DNA of 64,000 nt from Coptis chinensis. Lineage: Eukaryota; Streptophyta; Magnoliopsida; Ranunculales; Ranunculaceae. This document shows positions 48,575 through 59,230 of this stretch, one piece after another. Below the pieces are notes generated by a model that saw nothing but the letters and a program-made list of their open reading frames with translations, ran no database searches and was not told where the DNA came from. The translations under genes were made by a program, and so were the position numbers. Position 1 is the stretch's first letter, and the number at the start of each line of letters is the position of its first letter. The stretch lies in NCBI GenBank assembly GCA_015680905.1, contig CM027377.1:24638501-24702500 (forward strand). Direction: 5' to 3'.

Positions 48575-48945
48575 GCGAGGTTTTGTTTACCATACTTTTT
48601 ATACCATAGTTTATACCATACCCCATAACTTCACCTACAACGAGAATTATAACTTAGATTTGTGTGGATGTGTTCAACTAACAATGAAGATCACCTCTAT
48701 AAAATTTCAACTCATTTGATAATGTTTAACTATGTCAAAAGATGATTGCAAAATCGAATAATCTGAGCCGTTAAAAAAAATTCAAAGTTGACAATTATTT
48801 TTAACTAGAATAGAGATTTTCAAATGAGATCTATTTATGATTAGTAGATTATATCCACAAATTATTAGTCTTTAACTCATTTTGTAGGAGGGTGTGGTAT
48901 AAACTATGGTATAAAAAATGTGGTAAACAGAACCTGCTTTATATA
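48575..48945. mobile_element. Foldback MITE inside the captured XBAT intron
   Basis: Inverted ends of about 48 bases match: GAGGTTTTGTTTACCATACT and ATACCATAGTTTATACCATA on the left, with GGTATAAACTATGGTATAAA and GTGGTAAACAGAACCTGC on the right. It is non-coding. Both flanks are TA-repeat sequence, so the duplication cannot be defined. It is nested in the CACTA element. Confidence 0.75.
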
Positions 48946-50183
48946 TATATATATATGGGAGTTCAAAAACTACAATCTAACTACCAAGGCAATGATAATA
49001 AATAAATAATACCTCAGTGTGCCCTCTAGCAGCGGTGAAATGAAGAGGGGAATTATGACCACTAAATGTAGAGTACTTGGCAAGACATGGACTAAATTCC
49101 AGTAGCATCTTCGCTTCCACCAAATCGCCATCTCTGCCCGATACCAAATCTCCGACGATCGAAAGCATCCAAATGAATTCCCCATCACACTTAACTCACT
49201 CACTCACTGAGTCAAATGGAGAGTTGGGCTTGTGTTTGTTGAAAATGAAAATGAAAGATAGAGAGATCGGAACAACTCTACCTATTGCGGAGAGTAGCAA
49301 GGTTGGCTCAGAGGAACTGAATTACAACAGTTACAAGTAGTACATCAGAAGAAATCGACATAAATGATAACTCTGACCACTCAAAAATCTTTCAATGTTG
49401 TAATCGATTAATATCAAACTCGTTTGCACGTGGCAATCAATCTCCGATTTCAGTTCAATGACAGACTGTTAGGGTTTTGGAAAATAAAATACTGAAGATC
49501 ATCCCTAAAATCCCCAAAATTTAGAAGTGAGGGCCAGTTCCATTCTTAATTTTCTTCTTCGTATTCGTATGTATTATGTCTTATAAATTTATGGGCCAGA
49601 CCTTGCTTATGGGTTTAAGCCTTTTGGGTATTGTTCGCGGTTTTTTATTTTCTATTTTTCGTTTATGGGCGACTAGTCTAGCAAATCAGAGTGCACCCTG
49701 ATTCATTTCTATTTAACCTAATTTTTTAGATGGTCTAGCTTTTTCTAACTAATTAACTTAATTAAGAGGTATATTAATAATAACATTTCTAGAAGTCACA
49801 TTATTAGTGATTTTGAAAACTTGACAAAATCACTTTTAAAGTGATGTTGAATACATAAATATTACATCACTTTATTAGTGACACAGTGAGTGAACACCTT
49901 TAAAATGATGTTGAATACATAGATATTACATCACTTTATAAGTGACACAACGAGTGATGTAAAAAACTGTTACTACATCACTATCACGACATCACTAATT
50001 AAAATAATGTTGTACAACTCTACTATATCAATTTCTGAAATAAGTGATGTTAAAAAAAAAAATTGTGATAATTATTACATCACATGTTGAGAAAAGTGAT
50101 GTCATAGTTTTTTTTTATAACATCACTTCGCTGAAAGTGATGTAAAATTAGCGATATCATATGTCATATTTGTTGTAATGTCA

Positions 50184-50456
50184 ATACAATTTTGTTTGCC
50201 TTTTGCAAGAAAAAAGAGACGTTCTTCCATACATGAAACCTCTCATGTGTGTTTCATGGCGGAATACAAAATCATATTTCTTGGATTTAAGAGTATTGAT
50301 AAAACCATTACATTCATAGGTGACTTAAGAGGCCTATAGTGATTTCTATCGAAAATGTTTTGCATAAAGAAATTTAAGATGTACATAATTAATATTAGAA
50401 AAAAGGTACATTTTTTTTGTTTGTTTTTGATAATCAATATAATCGTGTGAGCGGAG
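50184..50456. other. Flank of the CACTA element, no gene seen
   Basis: The piece GACGTTCTTCCATACATGAA ... CTCTCATGTGTGTTTCATGG (about 50219-50260) matches 43470-43540. It continues the split copy whose left part lies at about 45150-45230. Confidence 0.55.
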
Positions 50457-50934
50457 TAGGGCTGTCAATGGGCCGGACATGAATAGGACACACCTAGGTC
50501 TAGGCCCGGCCCAAATCATATTTGATATCTTGAGTTCAAACCCGGCCTAAGTCCTATTGGGCAAGTTTGGATTCGGGCCAGGCCTAGGTCCATTAGCAAT
50601 ACATGGGAACTGTTATTTTTGTCTAAAATTTAATTAAATTTGTAAGTGGGAAGAATCGAACCCACAATTCTTGTGTGGCAGACACAATACTAACCAATAT
50701 GGCTTCCAATTTTTTATGTCAGCTTCCAATAAATATAATAGATATATTAATAATATTAAATATAAAACACATAAACTATTATAAATTTCGGGCCGGGCCA
50801 TTATCGGATCGGACATAGGTATGTCCAGACCTGGCCCAATAATCTTATCAGGCTAAATTTAAAGTCTAAGTCCTTATCTTATCGGTTCGGATTCAATCGG
50901 GCTTCGAGCTTGTCCCGGCCCATTGACTGCCCTA
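50457..50934. mobile_element. hAT-type MITE with 8-bp duplication
   Basis: It begins TAGGGCTGTCAATGGGCCGG. Its right end, inverted, begins TAGGGCAGTCAATGGGCCGG. The perfect 8-base duplication GAGCGGAG flanks it at 50449-50456 and 50935-50942. It is 478 bases long and non-coding. Its end motif is close to the TAGGGCTGGCAATGGGTTGG found in both arms of the 4-7 kb palindrome. Confidence 0.9.
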
Positions 50935-50942
50935 GAGCGGAG

Positions 50943-51641
50943 CTAACGATCTTGAGTTGAGGGCGAGGGCGAAGGTCGGGGACTCTCTCTCTCTCTCTCT
51001 CTTTCTCAACAACAAGATCGAGTTGAGACCAAAAAAGGGCAACTTATGTGCTACTGAATTTGCACTTCTTAATACAAAATTGAACTTTACAGACTTCATA
51101 GATGGTATAATAGAGACCACATCGCTGAGGATGTTTTTTGATAACCAAGATATGTTCGTTCACATTCTTTTCCTCCAAAAAGTCGATGATGACCTTTGCA
51201 TCCATCTCTACTAGTAGGTTGGTGGGATAATATAGTTGAGTTTCCTTAATCAGGTTATGGCTCAAAGCAACCCTTTGCCTTCTGCTGCCTCTGCATCTGC
51301 ATCCCATCCATTATCAGGGGCATCCCTGAGCTCATGCGAGACAGGCAACCGTATGGGCCCCCCAACATTTGACACATATATAAGTAGGGCCCTTGCTACA
51401 GAAAATAACTATACTATTAACATTTCTTCCCTTTCAGTCATAGTGTCCATTTAGCCATGTTGGTCTCTTGTTTATTTGTTTGGTCTTTAAATCCATATGC
51501 CCTTTGGTCGACTCATACAAACCACATTTCTCAAATGACATTTCCAAAATCAATTGATCATATAAGAGCCCCATTTGTAGAGTTTGTCTTGGGCCCCCAA
51601 AACCTCAAGGCTTCCCCTATCCATTATCATGCCCTGCTGGA
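50943..51641 (-). pseudogene. RNase H-like (RVT_3) fragment, C-terminal part
   Basis: The minus strand reads AEAAEGKGLLLAMTLIKE, then YYPTNLLVEMDAKVIIDFLE and, near the end, SANSVAHKLPFFG. These are the middle and end of an RNase H-type RVT_3 domain, as in plant LINE tails and the many host RVT_3 genes. Frames change several times. About 330 bases (51310-51641) upstream of the recognisable part are unassigned. A CT run (50981-51002) lies in the tail. The N-terminal half is 7.4 kb away, at 59037-59230, beyond a Mutator-like insertion. Confidence 0.7.
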
Positions 51642-51790
51642 ATAAAAATAGGGTCTTTTAGGTTTTGGTCCTTCTAAATAATTGGTATTTGGAGTTTGAT
51701 CCGCACTAATCGGCTTATTAGGTTTTGGTCCTCCTGCTAACAAATTGAATGTTTGTTGACTATTGGTATTTTGTAAATACCCATCATACC

Positions 51791-54370
51791 TGTAAAACCC
51801 CGTTTTTATTTTTCTAATTAATTGTGGTATTATTATTTATTTAGTTTTATTTATTGATATAATTTTTAGAAATTTCAAAAATATAGAAAATAGATAATTT
51901 TGAAATTTTGGTTTAGCAAAACTAGGAGAGAAACATGGGATAGTTATCAAGGATAACTCACGTAGCTAATTTTTTTCTCTCCCACGTTTTCAAAAAGAAA
52001 GACCCCTAAAAACCCTACTGAAAAAGAAGGAGAAAATAAAAGAGAAGAAAAAAAGAGAAAAGGGGAACACAAAGTATTGGGCTCACCGTATTATTGATAT
52101 TCCTAGTTATTTACATCTTGCAGATTTAATAAAGTGACTTATATATGATCACACATAACAAACAACATATCCTATTTCTATTGAAACAAATATATATTGG
52201 GAGTATAAAGCCATTAATGAACTGTATAGAGTTTTGTGAAGAAGATGAACAGTTAACATAAAACTTTATTCCAGAAAACTTGTCTGCGCAGTCGTTCAAA
52301 TGGAGATCTTCCCTTACTCGGATGTCTCTTAGATTTAATCCTTAGTTACCTGATACATAGAACTCTAACATATATAACATTTAGACAGATTCAACGGTGG
52401 AGTTTATGTTGAGGCACGCATAAGCGTGACTGGTCGTAGTATATACTACGCCAGAAAACTACACTGTGCAGTCATACGTTTAGGCGTAGATGAAGGATAA
52501 CCCAGTACTGGATTGTCCTCAAATTGGAGATGTATATTTATGACACATAGTAGTCATACCCATTAATATTGCAGGCCTATCCGACGGTGGGATGTCAATC
52601 GAGGCATTGAAATACGAGACTATTGATTTTGGATAAAGTTGTGAATGGAAAATGGTTAATTTTATTGAATGGATTGTTGTTTATGATCATTGTGCATGAT
52701 TTTCTACTGTGTGAAATTAGTATATTTACATCACAAGTGTAACGTTGGTTTATTTGAATATTAACATGGAATTGATTGAGCTTGTGCAAACTGTCGCTCT
52801 TGGGAGTGTGTTATAAAAAATATTGCACGAAAAGTATTATTGAATGGGAAATTTATTTTGTTTTGTATAACATATATACTATATGGATGTGAAATTATTA
52901 GAAAACCTATGACACTATTAGAATAAGATGGACATTTCCTATACTCATGATGATTACGCATTCCATCTTTAGGAGATGTGACGTGAATGTAGGTAGGATA
53001 CATTTGATGTTTAGACGCATTCCATCATTGTGAGATGTGACGTAAATGCGGGTTTGGATATGTTTTATGACGCATTCCATCATTGTGAGATGTGATGTAA
53101 ATACGGGATTAAAATTTATAACAAGGTTCCATCTTTTAGGGGAGGAACTAAATGTCCTTTGCCTCACTAAGGGATGTGACGTAAACCTTGGATATGTGGA
53201 TTCATATGATATTTTATGAAGCATTCCATCCTTGTGAGATGTGACGTAAATGTGGGATTAAAATTTATAATAAGGTTCCATCTTTTAGGGGAGGAACTAA
53301 ATGTCCTTTGCCTCACTAAGAGATGTGACGTAAACCTTAGTTATGTGGATTTGCATGATATTGGTATTTCACACAGTTGTTTATACGTGTCCAAGCGTCC
53401 GTTGTGTTATTGCATTTCTAGTTGTAGCCCCAACAGAAATGTGAGCACGAAATAGACTTGGGTGTGAATGAGAGTCATGCTTGGGCAGGGCATATTCCGG
53501 CACGATTTCAAAGTGCGAAAATGGGAAATGGTCCTTTAGGAAATAGAAAAGTTGTCTAAGATAATTTAATAAATCGTGGGGGAGTCTTAATGAAAAAGTG
53601 TATTAATAATTTATATAATACTTGAGACATTATTTTTATGTGTTATTGTTATTATTGAATTAACCCTGTTTTGTAGGAGGGTGTTATTGCAGGGATGAAG
53701 CCCACTCTAGACTGTTAGGCGCTAAGGTACTGTATACTTCTTAAAGTTATTATTTAGATAGTTGGTTTCTCTTGTCAGTTGGTGACAAGGGATCGATGTC
53801 TCTAACGTAGACGAATGATGTAGACGTGGTATACGCAACTTCATAGTGATAATGTGTATTGTTATGAACTATCATGAGCATTGCATTTAGGACACTCACA
53901 CCAGCATTTTTAATGCTGACCCTAGTTTGCTTTGCATTCGGGGTATGTTCCTTATGGAACCTAGACCCTTCGCAGGAACCGCAGCAGTAGTAGCTGTTTG
54001 AGTTGGAAAACCATTGAGCTACAGTTGGAGTAGCTAGCTTTGCTTAGGAGTTGTTTTTCTTTAAAGATTCTACCTTTTTTTATTGTATGTTGGATTTTGA
54101 GATAATAAGTTGAGACGTTCTCGTTTATCTTTTTTTCGGTTTGATGTTCCTCGACATATCAGGATGATTGTAATTTGGAGGTTATTCATTTTGGATTTAT
54201 GCAAGTATTCTTATTCCAATATTTGTTTTTAGCTATAATTAAATGCATGTTTATCATAAAGGTACGATCTCGGTTTACGCCTCGGGATTTGTAAGATTTG
54301 GATGACGTGGAAATAGAGTAAATATCTATTTGTTGTCGATTCAGATTCTTCGAAAAATTAGGGTGTGACA
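51791..54370 (-). mobile_element. Solo-LTR-like retrotransposon fossil 1
   Basis: A 2580-base block starts TGTAAAACCCCG and ends GGGTGTGACA on the plus strand. It has a perfect 5-base duplication ATACC at 51786-51790 and 54371-54375. Read on the minus strand, it begins TGTCACACCCTAATTTTTCG, like the other long LTRs in the window. No polyprotein or second LTR is present, so it is best seen as a solo LTR of a long-LTR family, probably Ty3/gypsy-like. It lies inside the left arm of the Mutator-like element and so is younger than it. A 149-base direct repeat occurs at 53072-53370. Confidence 0.82.
52973..53370. repeat. Repeated TGACGTAA motifs in the LTR
   Basis: The phrase GATGTGACGTAAA or a close variant occurs six times (near 52975, 53034, 53091, 53167, 53238 and 53321), usually beside ATTCCATCNTTGTGAG or TCCATCTTTTAGGGGAGGAA. 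TGACG is the core of plant TGA/bZIP sites, so the array could act as an enhancer. That is inference from motif identity only. Confidence 0.65.
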
Positions 54371-55919
54371 ATACCCTTATGTGTGTGAGTCACGTGTCAA
54401 CTTGGTTGACTGTAGTTAGGATGACCAAAACCTAATAAAATGATTAGTGCAGACCAAACCACAAATACCAATTATTTAGGAGGACCAAAACCTAAAAGAC
54501 CCAAAAAAAATAAACACGTATCAAGATCAATTAGTTTAGGAGAACCAAACCCCAAATATTGATTATTTAAGAGGACCAAAACCTAAAAAAAACCTGAAAG
54601 AAAGTGGAAGAGTTTAGTTTAGTTTCTCGTTTTTTTCCTACTGTATTTTTAAGATTGTAATAATACACATGTCTGTATAACAATGGTTTATATCAAGTTA
54701 ATCTATACAGTATGGCACCTGGGTTCCACTGTATAAAAAAAAATCATGAAATACGATTAGATTCAAGAAAACAATAACACACAAATTTCTTAACCCACTG
54801 TCACACCCCGAATTTCGACAGAATTTGGAAAAACAATATTTGTTCCTGACTCTTCGATTTTCGAGGTGTGATGCACTCTCCACTCCCAAAAACCCATAAT
54901 CATTTTAAATGTGCGGATAATTAAAAACCAATAAAAATTTTAACTTAAACAAAAGTCATCTTCATTACAAAAATTTACAAATAAGATTAGGTTACAAATC
55001 TCTTTTCAATAACTCTTTATTTAAATTTACAAATGAAAATACAAATAACCTTGTCTCAACTGAAAACCTATATCACCTCAAGGGAAAACAAAACATATCC
55101 TGAAATGCAACGCTAACGCAAACCACAAGCAGCAAGCAACCTTCTTCAACACTAAACCTGTCAAGACTTATCAACTATGTTCATTTAATGAACACACCCG
55201 ATAAGCAAACATGCAAATCGGGTCAGCATTATAAAAATGCTGGTGTGAGTAGCCCTAAAATACAACATATACTTATACATATACATACACAATCCATAAG
55301 ACAGTTAGTTCCTCTACCGAGGCGCCTTAACTTCCAACAACTAATACAACATTCTTAACTACAATAAGTAAGGCAGCCACTGAGGCGCCTTAACTTCCCA
55401 CTAACCACACAACAAACCATAAGCATAATAAAAAGGCATTTAGTTCCTCCACGAGGCGCCTTAGGTTCTAACTAAACTACTAACCAGCCAAACATATTCT
55501 ATACTTACCGCATTTCATGCTCAATTACTGAGTGGGTCGTCTCTGCCCAAGTAATTAGTTTGACCCACACTTCTGCAAAACCATATGCAATCATCTATCT
55601 AAAGATACATAATTAACCAACACATTACCATAATTATATTAATTTAGGCTTTCTTTGCGTGTCCCTAAAATCACGTCGTATCTATGTCTTACCTAGTTTC
55701 CCTGGCTACCACAATCGCTTCCCAACGCCGAAGATATACATCCACATGCCTCCCCTCACATAATGAACCACTCCGTATGTAACTACCCTGAGTGGGATGC
55801 CGCACACTAGGTAACCCTCACACACCTAAAGCCATTATGAGTAATCGCCATTATCGGCATAAAATATCACAAGATCTCGTTCTAATTTTGCGAACGGAAT
55901 AATCAAGCCACTATTCGGC

Positions 55920-56050
55920 TACGCCAGAAGGGCCATTCAGCTTTGCTAAAACGCCAGAAGGGCCAATCACATTACTTATGCCAGAAGGGCCATTCAGATT
56001 CACTAAAATGCCCGAAGGGCCAATTATATCACATACGCCCCTCATAAAGG
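55920..56050. repeat. Short GCCAGAAGGGCCA repeats in LTR 2
   Basis: Four to five copies of GCCAGAAGGGCCATTCAG or a close variant recur about every 28-32 bases. The unit is GC-richer than its surroundings. Confidence 0.8.
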
Positions 56051-56619
56051 CCAAATCATATGAGTTGTGGTAGCTAGATTTTAGGATTTTCGTTACGTAA
56101 TTTATTCAGGTGTCATACATTTATATCTCAGAATAATTCTTATTCTATCCCATGCCAGTATACTTAATTGTACTGAAGCTCAACGTTTCTCGTTATAATA
56201 CAATCCACATTATCACGTGCCAATACTATTCATTACACGATATCTAAATATCTCTATATCAAATCTCGAAACTTATTATTTTCACGTGCTAATCATATAT
56301 TGCACTACACCATATAGAATATCTCCAGCCTTCATACATACTACAATTCATTTAAGTAGCAACTCATAATAGTAATAAATCATGTAATGTATTCATTCAA
56401 TATATTTATGTGAACTCAATTCACCATCAAAGCCCAATACTAAAGTCCATGAATCTAAGTCTTATAAGAATTCCCTTCTTGTTACGTGCCAGTATTATAT
56501 TCTTTACACACTACTCACGTCGAATCTTAATTAGATAATGACAAACAAAGTTATACAATTTTCGACAATATTTTATTACTACCTTTGTCCATATTCTTAA
56601 ATATGAGAAAAACTGGAAA

Positions 56620-56707
56620 AAGTCAACATTCCACAGTCAATGGTCAACGGTCAAAGTCAAAGTCAGCACGTCATTGTCAAAGTCAATACATCATTGTCAA
56701 AGTCAAA
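56620..56707 (-). promoter_or_regulatory. Cluster of W-box cores in LTR 2
   Basis: Nine GTCAA pentamers (TTGAC on the minus strand) lie within about 90 bases. TTGAC is the core bound by plant WRKY factors. Function is inferred from motif density alone. Confidence 0.5.
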
Positions 56708-59036
56708 CTGTCGTTTCCATATTCAACAGGTTCAGGGTCATAGCCATGGTTCATGGCTAAGGGCAAAGGTGCATGGCTCATGGGCTCATGACTAAGGTAA
56801 TGGTTCGGACCCAACTAGCCAAACCTATGACTCAACCAAAGATTCAAATAATGTTAGCCGGATCCAACATAAAAGCCAAACTAGAAACCGGCCCAACAAT
56901 AGATTTAGCCCAACTAGAAATATCTAAAGGGAACAGATCCATTTAAAACCAAAATGACCCAGCCCACAAAATAAAAGAAAACCGGCCCATGTATACAAAA
57001 AATTAGAATTGGCCCCATAAAAAAACAAACTAAGTTCCGGCCCCAAACAACTAATTGGAAAAGGCCCAAACAAAATTAAAAGAAATGAATCTGGCCCAAC
57101 CACTAAAATTAGATTTTTGGCCCAAACAAAACTTAAACATTTCGGCCCAAGGCCCAACAGAGACCACCAGGTCGTCTTCTCCAGCAGCTCTCTCCTCCAC
57201 CACTTCCAGCTCGCGCCGGCCACCACTCCTCACCTGTATTGCCCCCTCATCCCCGCGGTTTGACTCATATAGAAAAACCCAATCTTCCCATACCATCAAA
57301 TCACGATTCCCCTCACCTCCAAAACTCGACCCCCGACCGCCATTGACGCCATTTCCAAGCTTTTTCCAAGCTTTAACAGCACCCATTAACAGCACCCATT
57401 CAAACCTCAATAACCAAACATCAACCCCTTACTACCACCTATCTTCAATCAACACAAAAACAACAATAACTGTTCCTATAACTTTTACTTGCGATTTTCT
57501 TAGTGCTGCCATTAATGAACATTTCAAGCTTCACAGCCACACCCAATTTCAATCCCGACATCCCCCACTACCTCCAATCAGTAATAAAATCAACACAACA
57601 AGAGTATAACCGAAAAATAAAATACAAACAGTTCCAAATCATATACAGGACCACTGTTTTGTTTGGGCGCGAGGGCTCGCACGCCATTAACGACCTCAGT
57701 TCCAACAGTTCAATAAATCTTGGTAATTAAGAACAACAACCAATATATAACAGGTTTTAACAATACTCCAAGTTTTAACCCTACGACAATACGCAGAATA
57801 ACAACCGGGAATGAGAAGGAAACAAGAGTGGAAATCTTAGACAATACAGTTATCTCTGTATAGACGTAAAATAATAGAAAAGCTAAACTACTCACCTTAA
57901 TTAACAGCTCGACGAATTCCTCCTAGTCCGAGTCGTCGCACTCCAACGCTTGAGCAAACAAGCCACCTCCATTTTTATTATTTTTCTATCTAAGAACCCT
58001 ATTCTCCAGAACAATACGAATATATACTTGGGTTTGAAACCCAAGCCCAACACAGACTCGGGCCCAGAAACCAGGCCCACATATCCCAAATCCAATCCAA
58101 TCCAATCAAATTTTAAATAAATAAATAAATTAAATTAATAAATAGATAAATACGTATTTTAAATACGGGCGTTACACCCACACTCAAAAGCTTGTAAGAA
58201 ATAATATTCACCGTCGATGTAGAAAGATAACTACATAACCACCTGCCTTAGCTTCACAAAATACCTGCAACATCACCTGTGAGTCCTTGTAATAATTGAT
58301 TCCGCATAAAGAGAACTATCCCAAATTTAAGGGTCTTTTAGGTTTTGGTCCTCCTAAATAATTGGTATTTGAAGTTTGGTCCAAACTAATAAGCTTATTA
58401 GGTTTTGGTCTTTCTGATTAACAGTCAACCAAATTGACACGTGCCTCTTTTGAGTGTGGGTTAAGAAATTTGTGAGTTATTGTTTTCTTGAATTTAATCA
58501 TATTTTATGATTTGTTTACATAGTGGAACCTGACCACCATACTGTATAGATTAACTTGATATAAACCATTATTATACAGACACGTGTATTATCACAATCT
58601 TAAAAATACGATAGGGAAAAAATGGAAAACTGAACTAAACTAAACTCTTCCACTTTCTTTTGGGGTTTTTTTAGGTTTTGGTCCTTCTAAATAATCAATA
58701 TTTGGGGTTTGGTCTTCCTAAACTAATCGATCTTGACACGTGTTTTTTTTTGGTCTTTTAGGTTTTGGTCCTCCTAAATAACTGGTATTTGGGGTTTGGT
58801 CCGCACTAATCGTTTTATTAGGCTTTGGTCCTCCTGACTAAAAGTCAACCAAGTTGACACGTGCCTCACACACGTAAGGGTATGATGGGTATTTACAAAA
58901 TACCAATAGCCAACAAACAGTCAATTTGGTTGACTGTTAGTCAGGAGGACCAAAACCTAATAAGCTGATTGGTGTAGACCAAACCCCAAATACCAATTAT
59001 TTAGGAGGACCAAAACCTAAAAGACCCATAAAAATA

Positions 59037-59230
59037 CCAGTATGATCTCTTAGTATGTATCCACAACCTACTGCATTTGTGTTTGAAATAAAACTTGAGT
59101 CTATATTCAACTTTATATGGGTCAGGTGGTGGTGATGACCATATAGTGGGATTTGTGTACATGGTATGTAATGGTGTTGTGTAGATGGTTGTTGGTAACA
59201 ATCGCTGCAACAAGAACAAACTGTGAATAA
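59037..59230 (-). pseudogene. RNase H-like (RVT_3) fragment, N-terminal part
   Basis: The minus strand reads IKLNIDSSFISNTNAVGCGY and ILRDHTGIFM, the start of an RVT_3-type RNase H domain with the first acidic residue in NIDSS. It runs up to the 9-base duplication of the Mutator-like element. The continuation is at 50943-51641. Its upstream end meets the copia fossil near 59225. Confidence 0.75.

Larger units (their letters stand above)
47600..49240 (-). pseudogene. Captured XBAT32-like ankyrin/E3 ligase fragment
   Basis: Colinear exon-like blocks match the N-terminal ankyrin half of XBAT32-type RING E3 ligases, which in the intact plant protein degrade targets such as ethylene-synthesis enzymes. 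Readable parts: VGNSFG-type head and [20 protein letters not shown] (about 49100-49190), [37 protein letters not shown] (48443-48503), a damaged stretch at 48270-48360 equivalent to TALMQACRHGHWEVVQTLL, RLVVADFVPSERYEVTSAQ (about 48010-48110) and [20 protein letters not shown], then [16 protein letters not shown] (47610-47740). Several frameshifts and missing codons break it, and the C-terminal RING part is absent. Intron positions are kept, so genomic DNA rather than cDNA was captured. Confidence 0.82.
45249..50180. mobile_element. CACTA (En/Spm) element carrying host gene pieces
   Basis: The left end reads CACTACGACATAAATGGC. The right end, inverted, reads CATTACAACAAATATGAC. The flanks are TCA at 45246-45248 and TCA at 50181-50183, the 3-base duplication typical of CACTA elements. 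Subterminal repeats with the core ACATCACTTTTTAA-GTGATGT fill about 45270-45615 and 49780-50160 in both orientations, as in En/Spm ends. No transposase is seen, so the 4.9 kb element is non-autonomous. Its interior holds fragments of an XBAT32-like gene and an RBP45-like gene in the same orientation. The right terminus starts CAT rather than CAC. Confidence 0.88.
54799..58176 (+). mobile_element. Solo-LTR-like retrotransposon fossil 2
   Basis: A 3378-base block starts TGTCACACCCCGAATTTCG and ends GGGCGTTACA, with a perfect 5-base duplication CCCAC at 54794-54798 and 58177-58181. The opposite arm of the host Mutator-like element keeps the empty site (TTTTGAGTGTGGGTTAAGAA, near 58449-58470), which proves the insertion point. 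The interior has repeats (GAGGCGCCTTAACTTCC, GCCAGAAGGGCCA) and no recognisable polyprotein. The open frames at 57055-57609 have no family match I know. It is likely a solo LTR of a long-LTR Ty3/gypsy-like family. Confidence 0.83.
51651..59027. mobile_element. Long-TIR Mutator-like element, nested
   Basis: A perfect 9-base duplication ATAAAAATA lies at 51642-51650 and 59028-59036. The ends are GGGTCTTTTAGGTTTTGGTC and its inverse. After setting aside two inserted LTR fossils, the two arms are inverted copies of about 570 bases (51651-54798 and about 58450-59027) around a core of about 260 bases, giving about 1.4 kb of element. Each arm is compound: the outer 275 bases or so form a smaller unit with the same ends facing each other (51651-54502 without the LTR; 58752-59027). 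A further copy of the end motif starts at 58331. No transposase is present. Length of duplication and long termini fit a non-autonomous Mutator-like element. It interrupts an RNase H-like sequence. Confidence 0.88.

Noticed and set aside
50637-50705. tRNA-like sequence on the minus strand (GTGGGTTCGATTCTTCCCAC with a GCC-like loop)
   Set aside because: The T-arm loop is the wrong size, position 33 of the anticodon loop is not T, and there is no acceptor stem. It is part of the hAT MITE, not a working tRNA.
57055-57609. 184-residue frame rich in Ser/Pro/Thr
   Set aside because: It lies wholly within LTR fossil 2, has competing frames on both strands and no recognisable domain. It reflects a GC-richer patch.
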